Assembly (NCBI RefSeq): GCF_000153285.1
Contig: NZ_CH724168.1
Location: 765,854 to 829,853, forward strand
Origin: Synechococcus sp. WH 7805
GTDB lineage: Bacteria; Cyanobacteriota; Cyanobacteriia; PCC-6307; Cyanobiaceae
Direction of reading: 5' to 3'
Length of the DNA: 64,000 nt
Position 1 is the first letter of the stretch; each line of letters opens with the position of its first letter. Position numbers and translations under genes: made by a program. This document shows, in pieces, positions 26,088-34,973 of the stretch. The notes beneath the pieces were generated by a model that saw nothing but the letters and a program-made list of their open reading frames with translations, ran no database searches and was not told where the DNA came from.

Positions 26088-27307
26088 GCAGAAGGGAAGC
26101 CCAACACCAAGCCTCGCCGCAGCTCCCACGGGGAAAGGGCAAACAAGCGGAGCATCACCGCCATCAGCCTCGGCAAGGGCAGGGTGTTGGTGAGGAAGCC
26201 AAACCACTCCTCCTGAGGAAGCGAAAAGAAGGTGGCGAAATGGGTGCGCAGCAAGGCTTCGTTGAACCCCATCAACCGCCCAAGCCCGAACTGATAGAGC
26301 TGATGGCGCAACACCAGTTCGGTGGGCCAAAGCGCTTGCCAGCCACGCCGGGCCAATGCCTCTGATCCCAGGGCTGGATTCGCCAGCGCCACCGCCAGCG
26401 CCTGGGCCAGATCCGGCCCACGCCGCAGCAACGCCCCCACCATGTAGCCCGAAGCAGGATGCACCATGCTCGCCGCACCACCGAAAGCCAACACCGACTG
26501 GCTTCGATCGGGCAGGGGCAGGTTCATCGGAAACAAGCAGAACTCTTCATGGATCACCTCGGTGATCTGAACGCCGCGCAGAGCAAGCCGTTGCTGCAGC
26601 CGTTGCTTGAGCACGTCGTAGGGAACCCCCGGTGCGAACGCCAGCGAGGTCTCCTCCACGAAGAACAGCCCATCGCCGAGATCCATGGCATAGAGAAAGG
26701 TTGGCGGTTCCTGGCGCTGCGCCGCGCTGAGGTGATCGCAGCGGTAATCCATCAGCACAAACCGGCCCGCCTCGATCGGTGCCTTGGAGAAACGGCCCAC
26801 CACGCCGTAGGCGGCTTGTCCGGCCACTGGCCCCTGATCGGGCCGCCGGATGTGCGGTGTGCGCGAGCCAGAGGCATCGATCACCAGGCGCGCCCGCAAG
26901 GTTTCGCCGGATGCACAGGTCACTGTGGTGATCGCAGACCCAGCCTGCACCCTTTCCGCGCGGCCCTGATGCCAGCGCACCCCCTCAGCCCGACCCAACC
27001 AGTAGCGCTGCAAAGCGGCCCGATCAAACAGGCCGTAGTCGATTCCATGGACTTGGCTGTGATCTTGCGCCGTTGATCCGCCTGCACCGAAGTAGCTGAC
27101 CGTGTCGCTCCAGCGATGCTCCAGCAGGTGATCGAGCCCGACCGCTTTCAATTCATTAGCCCAGATGCCGTAGGTATTCGGCCAGGGCGCATCGACGGGA
27201 TCAGGGGCGACACCAGCAACAGTCACGCCCCGTTGGTTCAGTTCCGAGGAGATGCAGAGAGCGGCAGGACCGCCCCCCAACACCAAAACATCCACCCGAT
27301 CGGCCAA
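26054..27307 (-). CDS. crtL: Lycopene beta-cyclase, CrtL type
   Basis: Cyclises the ends of lycopene to beta-rings in carotenoid synthesis. The 417 residues start with the dinucleotide fold VLVLGGGPAALCISSEL. They continue with the CrtL signature WPNTYGIWANE near residues 42-52, the FVEET motif (FLEET in plant enzymes, needed for activity) near 220, and the conserved FGGAASMVHPASGYMVG near residues 280-296. Marine Synechococcus encode both beta- and epsilon-cyclase paralogues. I favour beta, but the ring specificity is not proven by sequence reading. It sits two bases downstream of gyrA. Confidence 0.88.
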   Translation of the reverse strand: MADRVDVLVLGGGPAALCISSELNQRGVTVAGVAPDPVDAPWPNTYGIWANELKAVGLDHLLEHRWSDTVSYFGAGGSTAQDHSQVHGIDYGLFDRAALQRYWLGRAEGVRWHQGRAERVQAGSAITTVTCASGETLRARLVIDASGSRTPHIRRPDQGPVAGQAAYGVVGRFSKAPIEAGRFVLMDYRCDHLSAAQRQEPPTFLYAMDLGDGLFFVEETSLAFAPGVPYDVLKQRLQQRLALRGVQITEVIHEEFCLFPMNLPLPDRSQSVLAFGGAASMVHPASGYMVGALLRRGPDLAQALAVALANPALGSEALARRGWQALWPTELVLRHQLYQFGLGRLMGFNEALLRTHFATFFSLPQEEWFGFLTNTLPLPRLMAVMLRLFALSPWELRRGLVLGFPSAQSPMFTQSAG

Positions 27308-27309
27308 GG

Positions 27310-29940
27310 TCAGCTGTCCTGGGGTTCTGCGCTGACGGCCGTCTCAGCAGTCACCTCCTCGCCTTCACCTTCAGTCGCATCATCTGACTCAGCTTCAGGC
27401 GGCACCATCACCACCTCTGAAAGGCGATCGCCCTTATCCAAACGCTGCAGGCGCACACCCGTGGCCGCCCGTGACTGCTGAGGAATGGCATCTGCGCTGG
27501 TGCGCACAATCACGCCCTTTTCGCTGACCAGCAACACTTCTTCGCCGGCGCCGAGCACGCGCAGACCCACTAGGGCATCAGCGTCGGTGCGGAACTTCAT
27601 CGCCCGCAGGCCCATGCCCGCCCGCTTCTGCAGACGGAACTGGGTGACCGGCACGCGCTTACCCAGACCGGAGGCTGAGGCCACCAGCACCCAGGGGCCA
27701 TCGCTAGCCGCGCCGGCCTCGTCATCGTCTGAGTCGTCATCGCCGCTCTGGGCCACCCGATCGGCCAGCTCCACGGGCAACACATCCATGCTCACCAAGG
27801 CATCACCGTCGCGCAGATTCATGGACCGCACACCACGAGCCGTGCGTCCGAGAGGCCGGAGCTCATCATCACTGAGGCGGAAGTGAATGGTCATGCCGGC
27901 CCGCGAACCGATCAGCACGCTGTCGCCTGACACCGCAAGACGCACCCAAGTGAGGGCATCTCCCTCCTCCAGTCCGATCGCGATCAAACCGTTGGAGCGG
28001 ATATTGCTGAAGGCCGACAGGCGCGTGCGCTTGATGAAGCCTCCCTGGGTGAGCATCAGCAGATCCGTGTCGTCGTTGAACTCAGACACCGCCAGCAGCG
28101 AGGTGATCATCTCCTCGCGCGGAATGGGCAGCAACTGCACAACCGGCGTCCCCTTGGCGGTGCGGCTGCATTGAGGCACCCGATACGCCGGCAGGGCGTA
28201 GGACACTCCCCGATCACTGAACAGCAGCAGGGTGTCGTGGTCGTTGCAGCCGATGAACAACTTCACGGCCTCCTCTCCCTGGCTACGCGTGCCGGCCTTG
28301 CCGCGGGTGCCACGACTGGTGGCTTCGAACTCGCTCACCGGCATGCGCTTGAGGTAACCGGTTTCGGTGAGCAGCACCACGGAGCGCTCATTGGCGATCA
28401 GGTCGATGTCATCCAGACCGCCCCCGAGATCGAGAATTTCAGTACGCCGGGGAATGGCATGGCGGTCGCGCAACTGAGCCAGCTCGTCCTGAATGATTCC
28501 GAACACCCGCTCGCGCCGGCCAAGGATGTCCTTGTAATCAGCAATCTTGGTAACTAGGTCCTCATGCTCCAGCCGGATCTTGTCCGCCTCCAAGGCGGTA
28601 AGGCGCCGCAGCTGCATCTGCAGAATCGCGTCCGCCTGCACCTCAGACAAGCCATGGCGCTCCTGTAATTGAACGCGTGCCGTGGCCGTATCGGGAGCAG
28701 CCCGGATCAAGGCAATGATCGGGTCGAGCTGATCAAGGGCCAGCAGCAAGCCCAGCAGGATGTGGTCGCGCTCCTCGGCCTTGCGCAGGAGATAACGGGT
28801 GCGCCGTTCGATGGTCTCGACCCGGAAGTCGAGGAACACCTCGAGCATCTTGCGCAAGGTGAGCAGGATTGGTTCGCCGTTCACCAGCGCCAGCATGTGC
28901 GCGCTGAAATTGCTCTGCAGTGGGGTGAGTTTGTAGAGGTTGTTCAGCACCACCTGGGGATAGGCATCCCTGCGCAGCTCCACAACGATGCGCATGCCAT
29001 CGCGGTCGCTCTCATCGCGGATATCCGAGATTCCCTCAAGCTTTTTATCGTTCACCATCTCGGCGATGCGCTCAATCATCGCCGCCTTGTTGGTCTGGTA
29101 AGGCAGCGCTGTGATGATCACAGCATCACGGTCGGGGCGACCAGGAACCTCAAGGGTCTCGATCGCTGCCACACCGCGCATCGTCACGGACCCCCGCCCG
29201 CTCAGATAGGTCTCCTTGATGCCTGTACGTCCAAGGATCTGCCCCCCCGTCGGAAAGTCCGGCCCGGGGATCAGAGCCATCAACTCCTGATCACTGAGTT
29301 CGGGGTTCTCGATCAGTGCGAGCAAGCCGGCGATTAACTCCCCCAGGTTGTGAGGAGGGATGTTGGTGGCCATCCCCACAGCGATGCCGGCAGACCCATT
29401 CAGCAACAGCTGAGGTATCCGCGACGGCAACACCGTGGGCTCTTGCTGAGAGCCATCGAAGTTGTCGACGTAATCGACCGTCTCCGCCTCGATGTCTTCC
29501 AGCAGGCTGTCGGTGGTGAGTGCCTTCAGCCGCGATTCCGTGTAACGCATGGCCGCCGGCGGATCGTTGTCCACCGACCCGAAATTGCCATGGCCGTCGA
29601 TCAGGGGCATCGACATGGAGAAGTCCTGGGCCATCCGCACCAGGGCGTCGTAGACGGCGGTGTCGCCGTGGGGGTGGTACTTACCGAGCACCTCACCCAC
29701 CACACGCGCACACTTTCGATAGGGCCGATCACTGGTGAGGCCAAGCTCGTACATCGCATAGAGAATGCGCCGATGCACGGGTTTGAGACCATCGCGAGCA
29801 TCGGGCAAAGCCCTGCCCACGATCACGCTCATCGCGTACTCGAGGTACGAGCGCGACATCTCGTTGCGCAGATCCGTCTGGATGATCCGATCGTCCGAAT
29901 CTCCGGGACCACCACCACTGGGCCCCAATGGATCCGCCAT
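27310..29940 (-). CDS. gyrA: DNA gyrase subunit A
   Basis: 876 residues. The breakage-reunion domain has the catalytic Tyr in [13 protein letters not shown] near residue 131 and the QRDR region [22 protein letters not shown] near 75-95. The C-terminal six-blade beta-pinwheel begins near residue 525. The GyrA-box region reads SRGTRGKAG instead of QRRGGKG. An acidic insert ([12 protein letters not shown], near 740) and an acidic tail are visible. ATG at 29940; the upstream gap to the CAAD gene is about 110 bases and divergent. Confidence 0.96.
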   Translation of the reverse strand: MADPLGPSGGGPGDSDDRIIQTDLRNEMSRSYLEYAMSVIVGRALPDARDGLKPVHRRILYAMYELGLTSDRPYRKCARVVGEVLGKYHPHGDTAVYDALVRMAQDFSMSMPLIDGHGNFGSVDNDPPAAMRYTESRLKALTTDSLLEDIEAETVDYVDNFDGSQQEPTVLPSRIPQLLLNGSAGIAVGMATNIPPHNLGELIAGLLALIENPELSDQELMALIPGPDFPTGGQILGRTGIKETYLSGRGSVTMRGVAAIETLEVPGRPDRDAVIITALPYQTNKAAMIERIAEMVNDKKLEGISDIRDESDRDGMRIVVELRRDAYPQVVLNNLYKLTPLQSNFSAHMLALVNGEPILLTLRKMLEVFLDFRVETIERRTRYLLRKAEERDHILLGLLLALDQLDPIIALIRAAPDTATARVQLQERHGLSEVQADAILQMQLRRLTALEADKIRLEHEDLVTKIADYKDILGRRERVFGIIQDELAQLRDRHAIPRRTEILDLGGGLDDIDLIANERSVVLLTETGYLKRMPVSEFEATSRGTRGKAGTRSQGEEAVKLFIGCNDHDTLLLFSDRGVSYALPAYRVPQCSRTAKGTPVVQLLPIPREEMITSLLAVSEFNDDTDLLMLTQGGFIKRTRLSAFSNIRSNGLIAIGLEEGDALTWVRLAVSGDSVLIGSRAGMTIHFRLSDDELRPLGRTARGVRSMNLRDGDALVSMDVLPVELADRVAQSGDDDSDDDEAGAASDGPWVLVASASGLGKRVPVTQFRLQKRAGMGLRAMKFRTDADALVGLRVLGAGEEVLLVSEKGVIVRTSADAIPQQSRAATGVRLQRLDKGDRLSEVVMVPPEAESDDATEGEGEEVTAETAVSAEPQDS

Positions 29941-30047
29941 AGAAGACCTAAACGCCGTTAACCAGCTTATCGCGCACGAGGCTTACAACAACAAAGCCTG
30001 TTTTCGTTTCTTCGAGGGTGGGAATCGATCTGAGATCCGGCCGTAAA

Positions 30048-30644
30048 ATGATGCGCCTTCAGGTTTTGCAGTCGATGTCGTCTGACTCATCCTCCGAATC
30101 GAAGACCCCTCAGATCGACATCACCGCAGCAGAGAGCGAGGTGCAGAACGAGACTGCACCACAAGCCTCTGAGCCCGTGCAAACTGCAGCATCAGAAGCT
30201 GCGGTGACGGAGCAGCCTGAAGAAACAAAGCGAGCACCGGAGCCGCTCACTCCCTCGATCGTCGAGAGAGTGAGCGTTCCTGAAACGCCTTCCCTCAGCG
30301 ACGCCGACGATGAAGGTGGTGAATGGGAAGTCCTCAGCACCAAAGTCAAGGAATGGATCGAAGATCGCGACCTTGCTGATCAACTACAGCGCCTGCGTCA
30401 GCCACTACTGATTGCGGCTGGACTGGTTCTATTCATTCTCGTTTTAAGAATTTATGGTGGGATCTTGGCAGCCATTGCCACCGTGCCACTTGCGCCCAGG
30501 ATTTTCGAACTGATCGGCGTCATTTACGCCACTTGGTTCGCGACAACACGCTTAGTCCTCAGCGAGGAGAGGCGCAAAATCAGCGCAGGGCTCGGCGATC
30601 TGTGGAGGACCGTCCGCGGCGGCAAGCCCGAACAAAGCTCTTAG
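30048..30644 (+). CDS. CAAD-domain membrane protein
   Basis: About 198 residues from ATG 30048 (30075, MSSDSSSES, also possible). A long acidic, disordered N-terminus precedes the C-terminal CAAD region: amphipathic helix KEWIEDRDLADQLQRLRQP, two membrane segments (LLIAAGLVLFILVLRIYGG and a helix near FELIGVIYATWFATTRLVL) and the basic end. CAAD domains occur alone or appended to aminoacyl-tRNA synthetases in cyanobacteria and locate proteins to thylakoids; the relatives in plants are CURT1 proteins that bend thylakoid margins. Exact role here unknown. Confidence 0.85.
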   Translation: MMRLQVLQSMSSDSSSESKTPQIDITAAESEVQNETAPQASEPVQTAASEAAVTEQPEETKRAPEPLTPSIVERVSVPETPSLSDADDEGGEWEVLSTKVKEWIEDRDLADQLQRLRQPLLIAAGLVLFILVLRIYGGILAAIATVPLAPRIFELIGVIYATWFATTRLVLSEERRKISAGLGDLWRTVRGGKPEQSS

Positions 30645-30683
30645 CGCTTGCACGGTCGATTGGTAGCTTGTTCACACTCTGTG

Positions 30684-31856
30684 ATGACCGTGGTGGACAT
30701 TCAGCTCGGACGCTCCAAGGCTGTACGTCGGGCCTATGGCATCGACGAAATCGCCCTGGTTCCGGGCGGTCGGACCGTAGATCCCGAGGTGACCGATACC
30801 CGATGGATCCTTGGCGGCATCGAACGGGAGATCCCGATCATCGCCAGCGCAATGGACGGCGTGGTTGATGTGGAGATGGCTGTCCAGTTATCCAAATTGG
30901 GTGCCCTCGGCGTCCTCAATCTCGAGGGTGTTCAGACCCGTTATGAGGATCCCAACGATGCGCTCGACCGCATCGCGTCCGTTGGGAAAGAGTCCTTCGT
31001 GCCTCTCATGCAGGAGCTGTACAGCAAACCTGTACAAGAGCATCTAATCCGCAAACGCATCCAAGACATCAAGGCCAACGGTGGCATCGCCGCCGTCAGC
31101 GGCACTCCTGTTGCCGCCATGCGCTTCGGCAAGGCCATCGCTGAAGCAGGGGCCGACCTGTTTTTTGTTCAAGCCACCGTCGTATCGACCCAGCACATCG
31201 GCCCACAAGGACAAGACACCCTCGACCTTGAGGTCCTCTGCCGGGACATGGGAGTCCCCGTCGTGATCGGCAACTGCGTCACTTATGACGTGGCCCTGCA
31301 ACTGATGCGCGCAGGCGCCGCCGGCGTGATGGTGGGAATTGGCCCTGGCGCAGCCTGCACATCGCGCGGGGTTCTTGGTGTCGGCATCCCCCAGGCGACC
31401 GCTGTGGCCGACTGCGCCGCCGCCCGAGCCGACTACGAACGGGAAAGTGGTCGGTACGTTCCGATCATTGCCGATGGCGGCATCGTCACCGGCGGCGACA
31501 TCTGCAAATGCATCGCCTGTGGCGCCGATGCCGTGATGATTGGCTCACCGATCGCTCGTGCTGAGGAAGCACCCGGGAGAGGTTTCCACTGGGGCATGGC
31601 GACTCCGAGCCCAGTCCTTCCCCGCGGTACCCGCATCAACGTGGGCAGTACCGGCAGCCTGGAGCGGATCCTGCGGGGTCCTGCAAAACTTGACGATGGC
31701 ACTCACAACTTGCTGGGGTGCCTCAAAACCTCGATGGGAACGCTCGGAGCTCAAACCATCCGCGACATGCAACAAGTGGAGGTGGTCATTGCCCCCTCCC
31801 TCCTGACGGAAGGCAAGGTTTACCAAAAAGCCCAGCAACTCGGCATGGGCAAATAG
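30684..31856 (+). CDS. guaB3: GuaB3-family IMP dehydrogenase
   Basis: 390 residues from ATG 30684. TIM-barrel oxidoreductase with the catalytic loop [20 protein letters not shown] (Cys near residue 223) and the phosphate site [13 protein letters not shown]. The CBS (Bateman) pair that interrupts classical GuaB is absent, and the length fits the GuaB3 class of actinobacteria and cyanobacteria. It presumably oxidises IMP to XMP for GMP synthesis, as reported for a cyanobacterial GuaB3. The gene is followed by Yfr1 and trxA, the known picocyanobacterial order. Confidence 0.9.
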   Translation: MTVVDIQLGRSKAVRRAYGIDEIALVPGGRTVDPEVTDTRWILGGIEREIPIIASAMDGVVDVEMAVQLSKLGALGVLNLEGVQTRYEDPNDALDRIASVGKESFVPLMQELYSKPVQEHLIRKRIQDIKANGGIAAVSGTPVAAMRFGKAIAEAGADLFFVQATVVSTQHIGPQGQDTLDLEVLCRDMGVPVVIGNCVTYDVALQLMRAGAAGVMVGIGPGAACTSRGVLGVGIPQATAVADCAAARADYERESGRYVPIIADGGIVTGGDICKCIACGADAVMIGSPIARAEEAPGRGFHWGMATPSPVLPRGTRINVGSTGSLERILRGPAKLDDGTHNLLGCLKTSMGTLGAQTIRDMQQVEVVIAPSLLTEGKVYQKAQQLGMGK

Positions 31857-31903
31857 TCACAAGTCTCCAAACGAGTCGCAAGACGAGCACGCGAGACACG
31901 CGG

Positions 31904-31909
31904 TACTCT
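31904..31909 (+). promoter_or_regulatory. Probable -10 element of Yfr1
   Basis: TACTCT lies about five to nine bases before the first stem of the RNA, at the distance expected for a sigma-70-type -10 box. No good -35 is seen at 17 bases upstream. The gap from the guaB3 stop is short, so this would be the RNA's own promoter. Confidence 0.45.
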
Positions 31910-31912
31910 CAT

Positions 31913-31976
31913 GGTGTGCGGGCGTATGCCCACACACTCCTCACACCCCCCGGCCCGACGCGTTCGGGCTTTCTGT
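31913..31976 (+). ncRNA. yfr1: Small regulatory RNA Yfr1
   Basis: Lies between guaB3 and trxA, the location described for Yfr1 in Prochlorococcus and marine Synechococcus. The layout is diagnostic: a first stem (GTGTG-c-GGGC gtat GCCC ACAC), then the single-stranded invariant motif ACTCCTCACAC at 31936-31946, then a terminator stem GCCCGA/TCGGGC followed by TTTCT. In Prochlorococcus Yfr1 pairs through that motif with outer-membrane porin (som) mRNAs. The ends given are estimated from the stems. Confidence 0.9.
31954..31974 (+). terminator. Intrinsic terminator of Yfr1
   Basis: GCCCGA (31954-31959... ) pairs with TCGGGC about five bases later and is followed by TTTCT, forming the 3' end of Yfr1. 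The U-tract is short, so read-through into trxA, about 100 bases downstream, is possible. Confidence 0.65.
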
Positions 31977-32075
31977 CTTGTTCAGTCATCCATCACAGTT
32001 CAAGAGCTGAGTGATGACAATGAACGGCAACCAAGAAAACGGTTGCTAAATTTCGCCCATCTCGATTGCCACGGA

Positions 32076-32399
32076 ATGTCCAGCGCTGCCGCTGTTACCG
32101 ACGCCTCATTTGAACAGGACGTCCTGCAAAGCGACGTTCCCGTGCTGGTGGATTTCTGGGCTCCCTGGTGTGGCCCTTGCCGGATGGTGGCTCCCATCGT
32201 TGACGAAATCTCCAAAGAATTCGAAGGCAAGATCAAGGTGTTCAAGCTGAACACCGACGAAAATCCCAACGTGGCCAGTCAATTCGGGATTCGAAGCATT
32301 CCAACCCTGATGGTGTTCAAAGGGGGCCAAAAAGTGGACACGGTTGTGGGAGCCGTTCCCAAGGCAACCCTGTCTGGCACGATTGCAAAATATCTCTGA
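32076..32399 (+). CDS. trxA: Thioredoxin
   Basis: 107 residues from ATG 32076 with the active site [15 protein letters not shown] (Cys near residues 32 and 35), the cis-Pro in [12 protein letters not shown] near residue 76, and normal m-type length. It reduces disulfides of target enzymes using ferredoxin- or NADPH-derived electrons. The frame is open further upstream, but that part reads through Yfr1 and is not coding. It has a leader of about 100 bases after the Yfr1 terminator. Confidence 0.96.
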   Translation: MSSAAAVTDASFEQDVLQSDVPVLVDFWAPWCGPCRMVAPIVDEISKEFEGKIKVFKLNTDENPNVASQFGIRSIPTLMVFKGGQKVDTVVGAVPKATLSGTIAKYL

Positions 32400-32428
32400 G
32401 TCCCCCACTGGCTTTAACAACAGTCGGT

Positions 32429-33052
32429 TTGATCGATTACGGGATGGGGAACCTCCATTCCGTGAAAACTTGCTTCGCGCGCCTGGGACAAGCGATCACC
32501 CCCGTTAGTTCACCGAAGGATCTTCAGCGTTGCGATGCCTTGATCCTTCCAGGAGTCGGCGCGTTTGATCCGGCGATGGAACGACTCCGCCACACAGGAT
32601 TGGTTCCCCACTTAGCCGAGTGGGGCCGTCTTGATCGTCCACTCCTTGGTATTTGCCTCGGCCTTCAGCTTCTTTTCGAAAGCAGTGAAGAGGGAGACTC
32701 TCGAGGTCTTGGTCTGTTCAAGGGCAGCGTCAGACGCTTACCAAGCGGTCAGGGTGAACGCATCCCCCACATGGGCTGGGCGAAATTAGAACGCTGCAAT
32801 CCCAACCCCCTTTTGCCTGCAGGCGAACAATCGCCCTGGGTGTACTTCGTGCATTCATTCGCAGCCCATCCAGTCGATGAGACAGACCTCGCTGCCAATG
32901 TCGGTTTCGGCAACGACGTTGCCACGGCCATGGTCTGGCATGGACGCGTCGGAGCCTGTCAGTTTCACCCTGAGAAATCAGGACAAGCAGGAGCTGTTCT
33001 GTTGACGCACTGGCTCTCATGGCTCCATGCAGGGGCACCATTGCCCGCGTGA
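32429..33052 (+). CDS. hisH: Imidazole glycerol phosphate synthase subunit HisH
   Basis: Glutaminase subunit that feeds ammonia to HisF in histidine synthesis. About 207 residues: oxyanion strand PGVGAFDPAM, nucleophile Cys in LLGICLGLQLLFE near residue 77, and the His/Glu pair in QFHPEKSGQAG near 185. The start is a puzzle. The conserved first strand is VGLIDYGMGNLHSV, but the only conventional codon is TTG 32429, which falls inside it. The preceding in-frame codons back to the trxA stop include no ATG, GTG or TTG (CTG at 32408 is the nearest option). Confidence 0.93.
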   Translation: MIDYGMGNLHSVKTCFARLGQAITPVSSPKDLQRCDALILPGVGAFDPAMERLRHTGLVPHLAEWGRLDRPLLGICLGLQLLFESSEEGDSRGLGLFKGSVRRLPSGQGERIPHMGWAKLERCNPNPLLPAGEQSPWVYFVHSFAAHPVDETDLAANVGFGNDVATAMVWHGRVGACQFHPEKSGQAGAVLLTHWLSWLHAGAPLPA

Positions 33053-33672
33053 GCAGCGCCCAGTTACGAATGATCGGCGGCCGTCGTCTTCGCAGTCCAC
33101 AAGGACAAGGAACTCGACCAACCACCGCGAGGGTGAGAGAAGCACTTATGAATGTTCTCGCCGGCGTGATGGATGATGCGCACTGGCTGGATCTCTTCAG
33201 CGGCAGCGGAGTCATGGGCTGCGAGGCGATTCAGCGGGGAGCAGCAAGGGTATGGGCCGTCGAAAATAATGCTCGGGTAGCAGCCATATGCCGACAGAAC
33301 CTCGAACTCGTAGCTGCGTCAACGGATGAACCAGTCGAGATCCGTGTTATTCGAAAAGATCTGATTGCATGGCTCGACGCTGGTCGTCCCGAAGCTGTGA
33401 AACCGTTCACCCTCGTTTATGTCGATCCACCCTATGCATCAGGAGACCACTACAAAAAGACCCTCGAACGTTTGTTGAAGAGGAACTGGATAACAGCCGA
33501 TGGGCTGGTGATCTGCGAGTACGCCAGTGAACTCGGACTCGAATCGCCATCGAATTGGGCCGAAATGGACCGTCGACGCTATGGAACGAGTTCGCTTCTG
33601 TTTCTCAGCCCCCGAGAGCACTGCCGCGGCGGTACTGGTTCCAAGCCGCCACAAACAGACCCAGAAGGGTGA
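33049..33672 (+). CDS. rsmD: 16S rRNA (guanine(966)-N(2))-methyltransferase
   Basis: Methylates G966 of 16S rRNA using S-adenosylmethionine. About 207 residues from GTG 33049, whose GTGA overlaps the hisH stop; an ATG at 33019 lies inside hisH. Family motifs: [27 protein letters not shown], the SAM loop [19 protein letters not shown] near residues 50-67, and the catalytic [13 protein letters not shown] near 127. The last 68 bases are antisense to petG, and the tail [16 protein letters not shown] is probably a low-constraint extension. Confidence 0.93.
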
Positions 33673-33718
33673 CCGGAATCAGCCCCAAAACAATGCCGCA
33701 GAGAAGGGGTTCGATCAT
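33605..33718 (-). CDS. petG: Cytochrome b6f complex subunit 5 PetG
   Basis: 37 residues ([20 protein letters not shown]...), one membrane helix and the basic end [11 protein letters not shown], matching PetG, a peripheral helix that stabilises the thylakoid cytochrome b6f complex. ATG 33718. The gene is antisense to the final 68 bases of rsmD and diverges from cytM by 56 bases, so the two electron-transport genes share an intergenic promoter region. Easily missed because of its size and the overlap. Confidence 0.93.
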
Positions 33719-33774
33719 CTGGTCGCGCCCGGTTGATTGATTAAGCACAATTGTTCCATGCAACTCTTGCCTCT

Positions 33775-34161
33775 GTGACGGCTCCGTCATCAACTGCTGC
33801 ATCACCTGACCGCAAACGTGGTCTTGTTTCAGCACTCATCGCTGTTGCAGGCGCCACTGCTCTCGTCATGCTGATCTGGCTGTTCGGGGTGAATCGACTT
33901 GACCCTTACAGCAGAGCGACACTGTCACTAAGCGGAGATGTTCAACATGGAGGCCAACTGTTCCGCATCAACTGCGCTGGCTGTCATGGCATCGCAGGCC
34001 AGGGCTTAGTGGGACCCAGTCTTCAAGGGGTCGCCGGGAAGCGATCGGATCGTTCGATCATTCATCAGATTGTCAGTGGAGAGACCCCACCGATGCCTCG
34101 CTTCGAGATCGAACCCCAGGGCATGGCCGATCTGCTCAGCTACCTCAAGACAGTCACTTAG
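33775..34161 (+). CDS. cytM: Cytochrome cM-like c-type cytochrome
   Basis: 128 residues from GTG 33775 (TTG 33751 possible). An N-terminal membrane anchor ([22 protein letters not shown]) precedes one class I haem domain with [21 protein letters not shown] (CxxCH near residue 72) and the axial Met in [19 protein letters not shown]. CytM is conserved in cyanobacteria and is linked to dark respiration and to stress or heterotrophic adjustment of electron flow. It starts divergently from petG. Confidence 0.9.
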
Positions 34162-34166
34162 AGATC

Positions 34167-34901
34167 TTGGGTCTTGCCGTTGTCTTGGTTGAGCCCGCTG
34201 GCCCTCTCAACGTGGGCAGTGTGGCCCGGTTATGCGCCAATTTCGGAATCGACGATCTACGGCTTGTCGCCCCGCGCTGCAGGATTTCAGATGAAGAAGC
34301 CGTGCGTATGGCCGTGCACGGTCAAACGGTGCTTCGAAAAGCAAAGACCTTCGAGACTCTTCTCGAGGCCATTGGCGACTGCCAGCGCGTCGTGGCCAGC
34401 TGCGGACGCATCGACCATGGTCACATTCCCTTGCAGACATCTGACCAGGCCATGCCTTGGGTCGAAGAAGGCCTGAGGTCTGGCGCTCAGGTGGCATTGG
34501 TGTTTGGCCGCGAAGATCGAGGACTGAGTAATGAGGAGTTGCTGCTCAGCCAACGCGTGGTGCGGCTTCAGACAGACGATCAATATCCATCACTGAACCT
34601 GTCCCATGCAGTGGCGGTCGTGCTGCATGATCTCCAGCGCTGCAAGCTTCTGATTCGATCAGATCATCCTTGCCCGCAACTGGAACCCGAGGCGGCCGCA
34701 CAGCCGCAGCTTGATGACTGCATGCAGGATGCACAGGAGCTTCTGTTGGAAGCAGGATTTCTGCTGCCTCACACGGCAAAAGCCCGCATGGCAAAGATTC
34801 GCAGCCTGCTGCAAAGGGCCCGCATCCGCCCACAGGAGTTGGCCATGCTGCGCGGCATGGTGCGTCAACTGCGCTGGGCGATCCGTTGCCACCGCCCGTA
34901 A
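34167..34901 (+). CDS. TrmH-family RNA 2'-O-methyltransferase (TrmJ group)
   Basis: 244 residues from a TTG five bases after cytM. SPOUT knot motifs: VVLVEPAGPLNVGSVARLCANFG near residues 5-26, ALVFGREDRGLSNEELLL near 110-127 and YPSLNLSHAVAVVLHDL near 140-156, with a C-terminal helical extension as in TrmJ. It probably 2'-O-methylates tRNA position 32, inferred from the subgroup; the exact target is not visible. Confidence 0.88.
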   Translation: MGLAVVLVEPAGPLNVGSVARLCANFGIDDLRLVAPRCRISDEEAVRMAVHGQTVLRKAKTFETLLEAIGDCQRVVASCGRIDHGHIPLQTSDQAMPWVEEGLRSGAQVALVFGREDRGLSNEELLLSQRVVRLQTDDQYPSLNLSHAVAVVLHDLQRCKLLIRSDHPCPQLEPEAAAQPQLDDCMQDAQELLLEAGFLLPHTAKARMAKIRSLLQRARIRPQELAMLRGMVRQLRWAIRCHRP

Positions 34902-34973
34902 TCTCTGGTTTTCCAAAACAGCCCCTTGTCCTCCAGTCGATCCAGTCGCCAGTCCTCAGGCTGGGGTCGCCCG

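Noticed and set aside
28669-29337. 222-codon plus-strand frame inside gyrA
   Set aside because: Antisense shadow of gyrA, rich in His and Gln, no recognisable motif.
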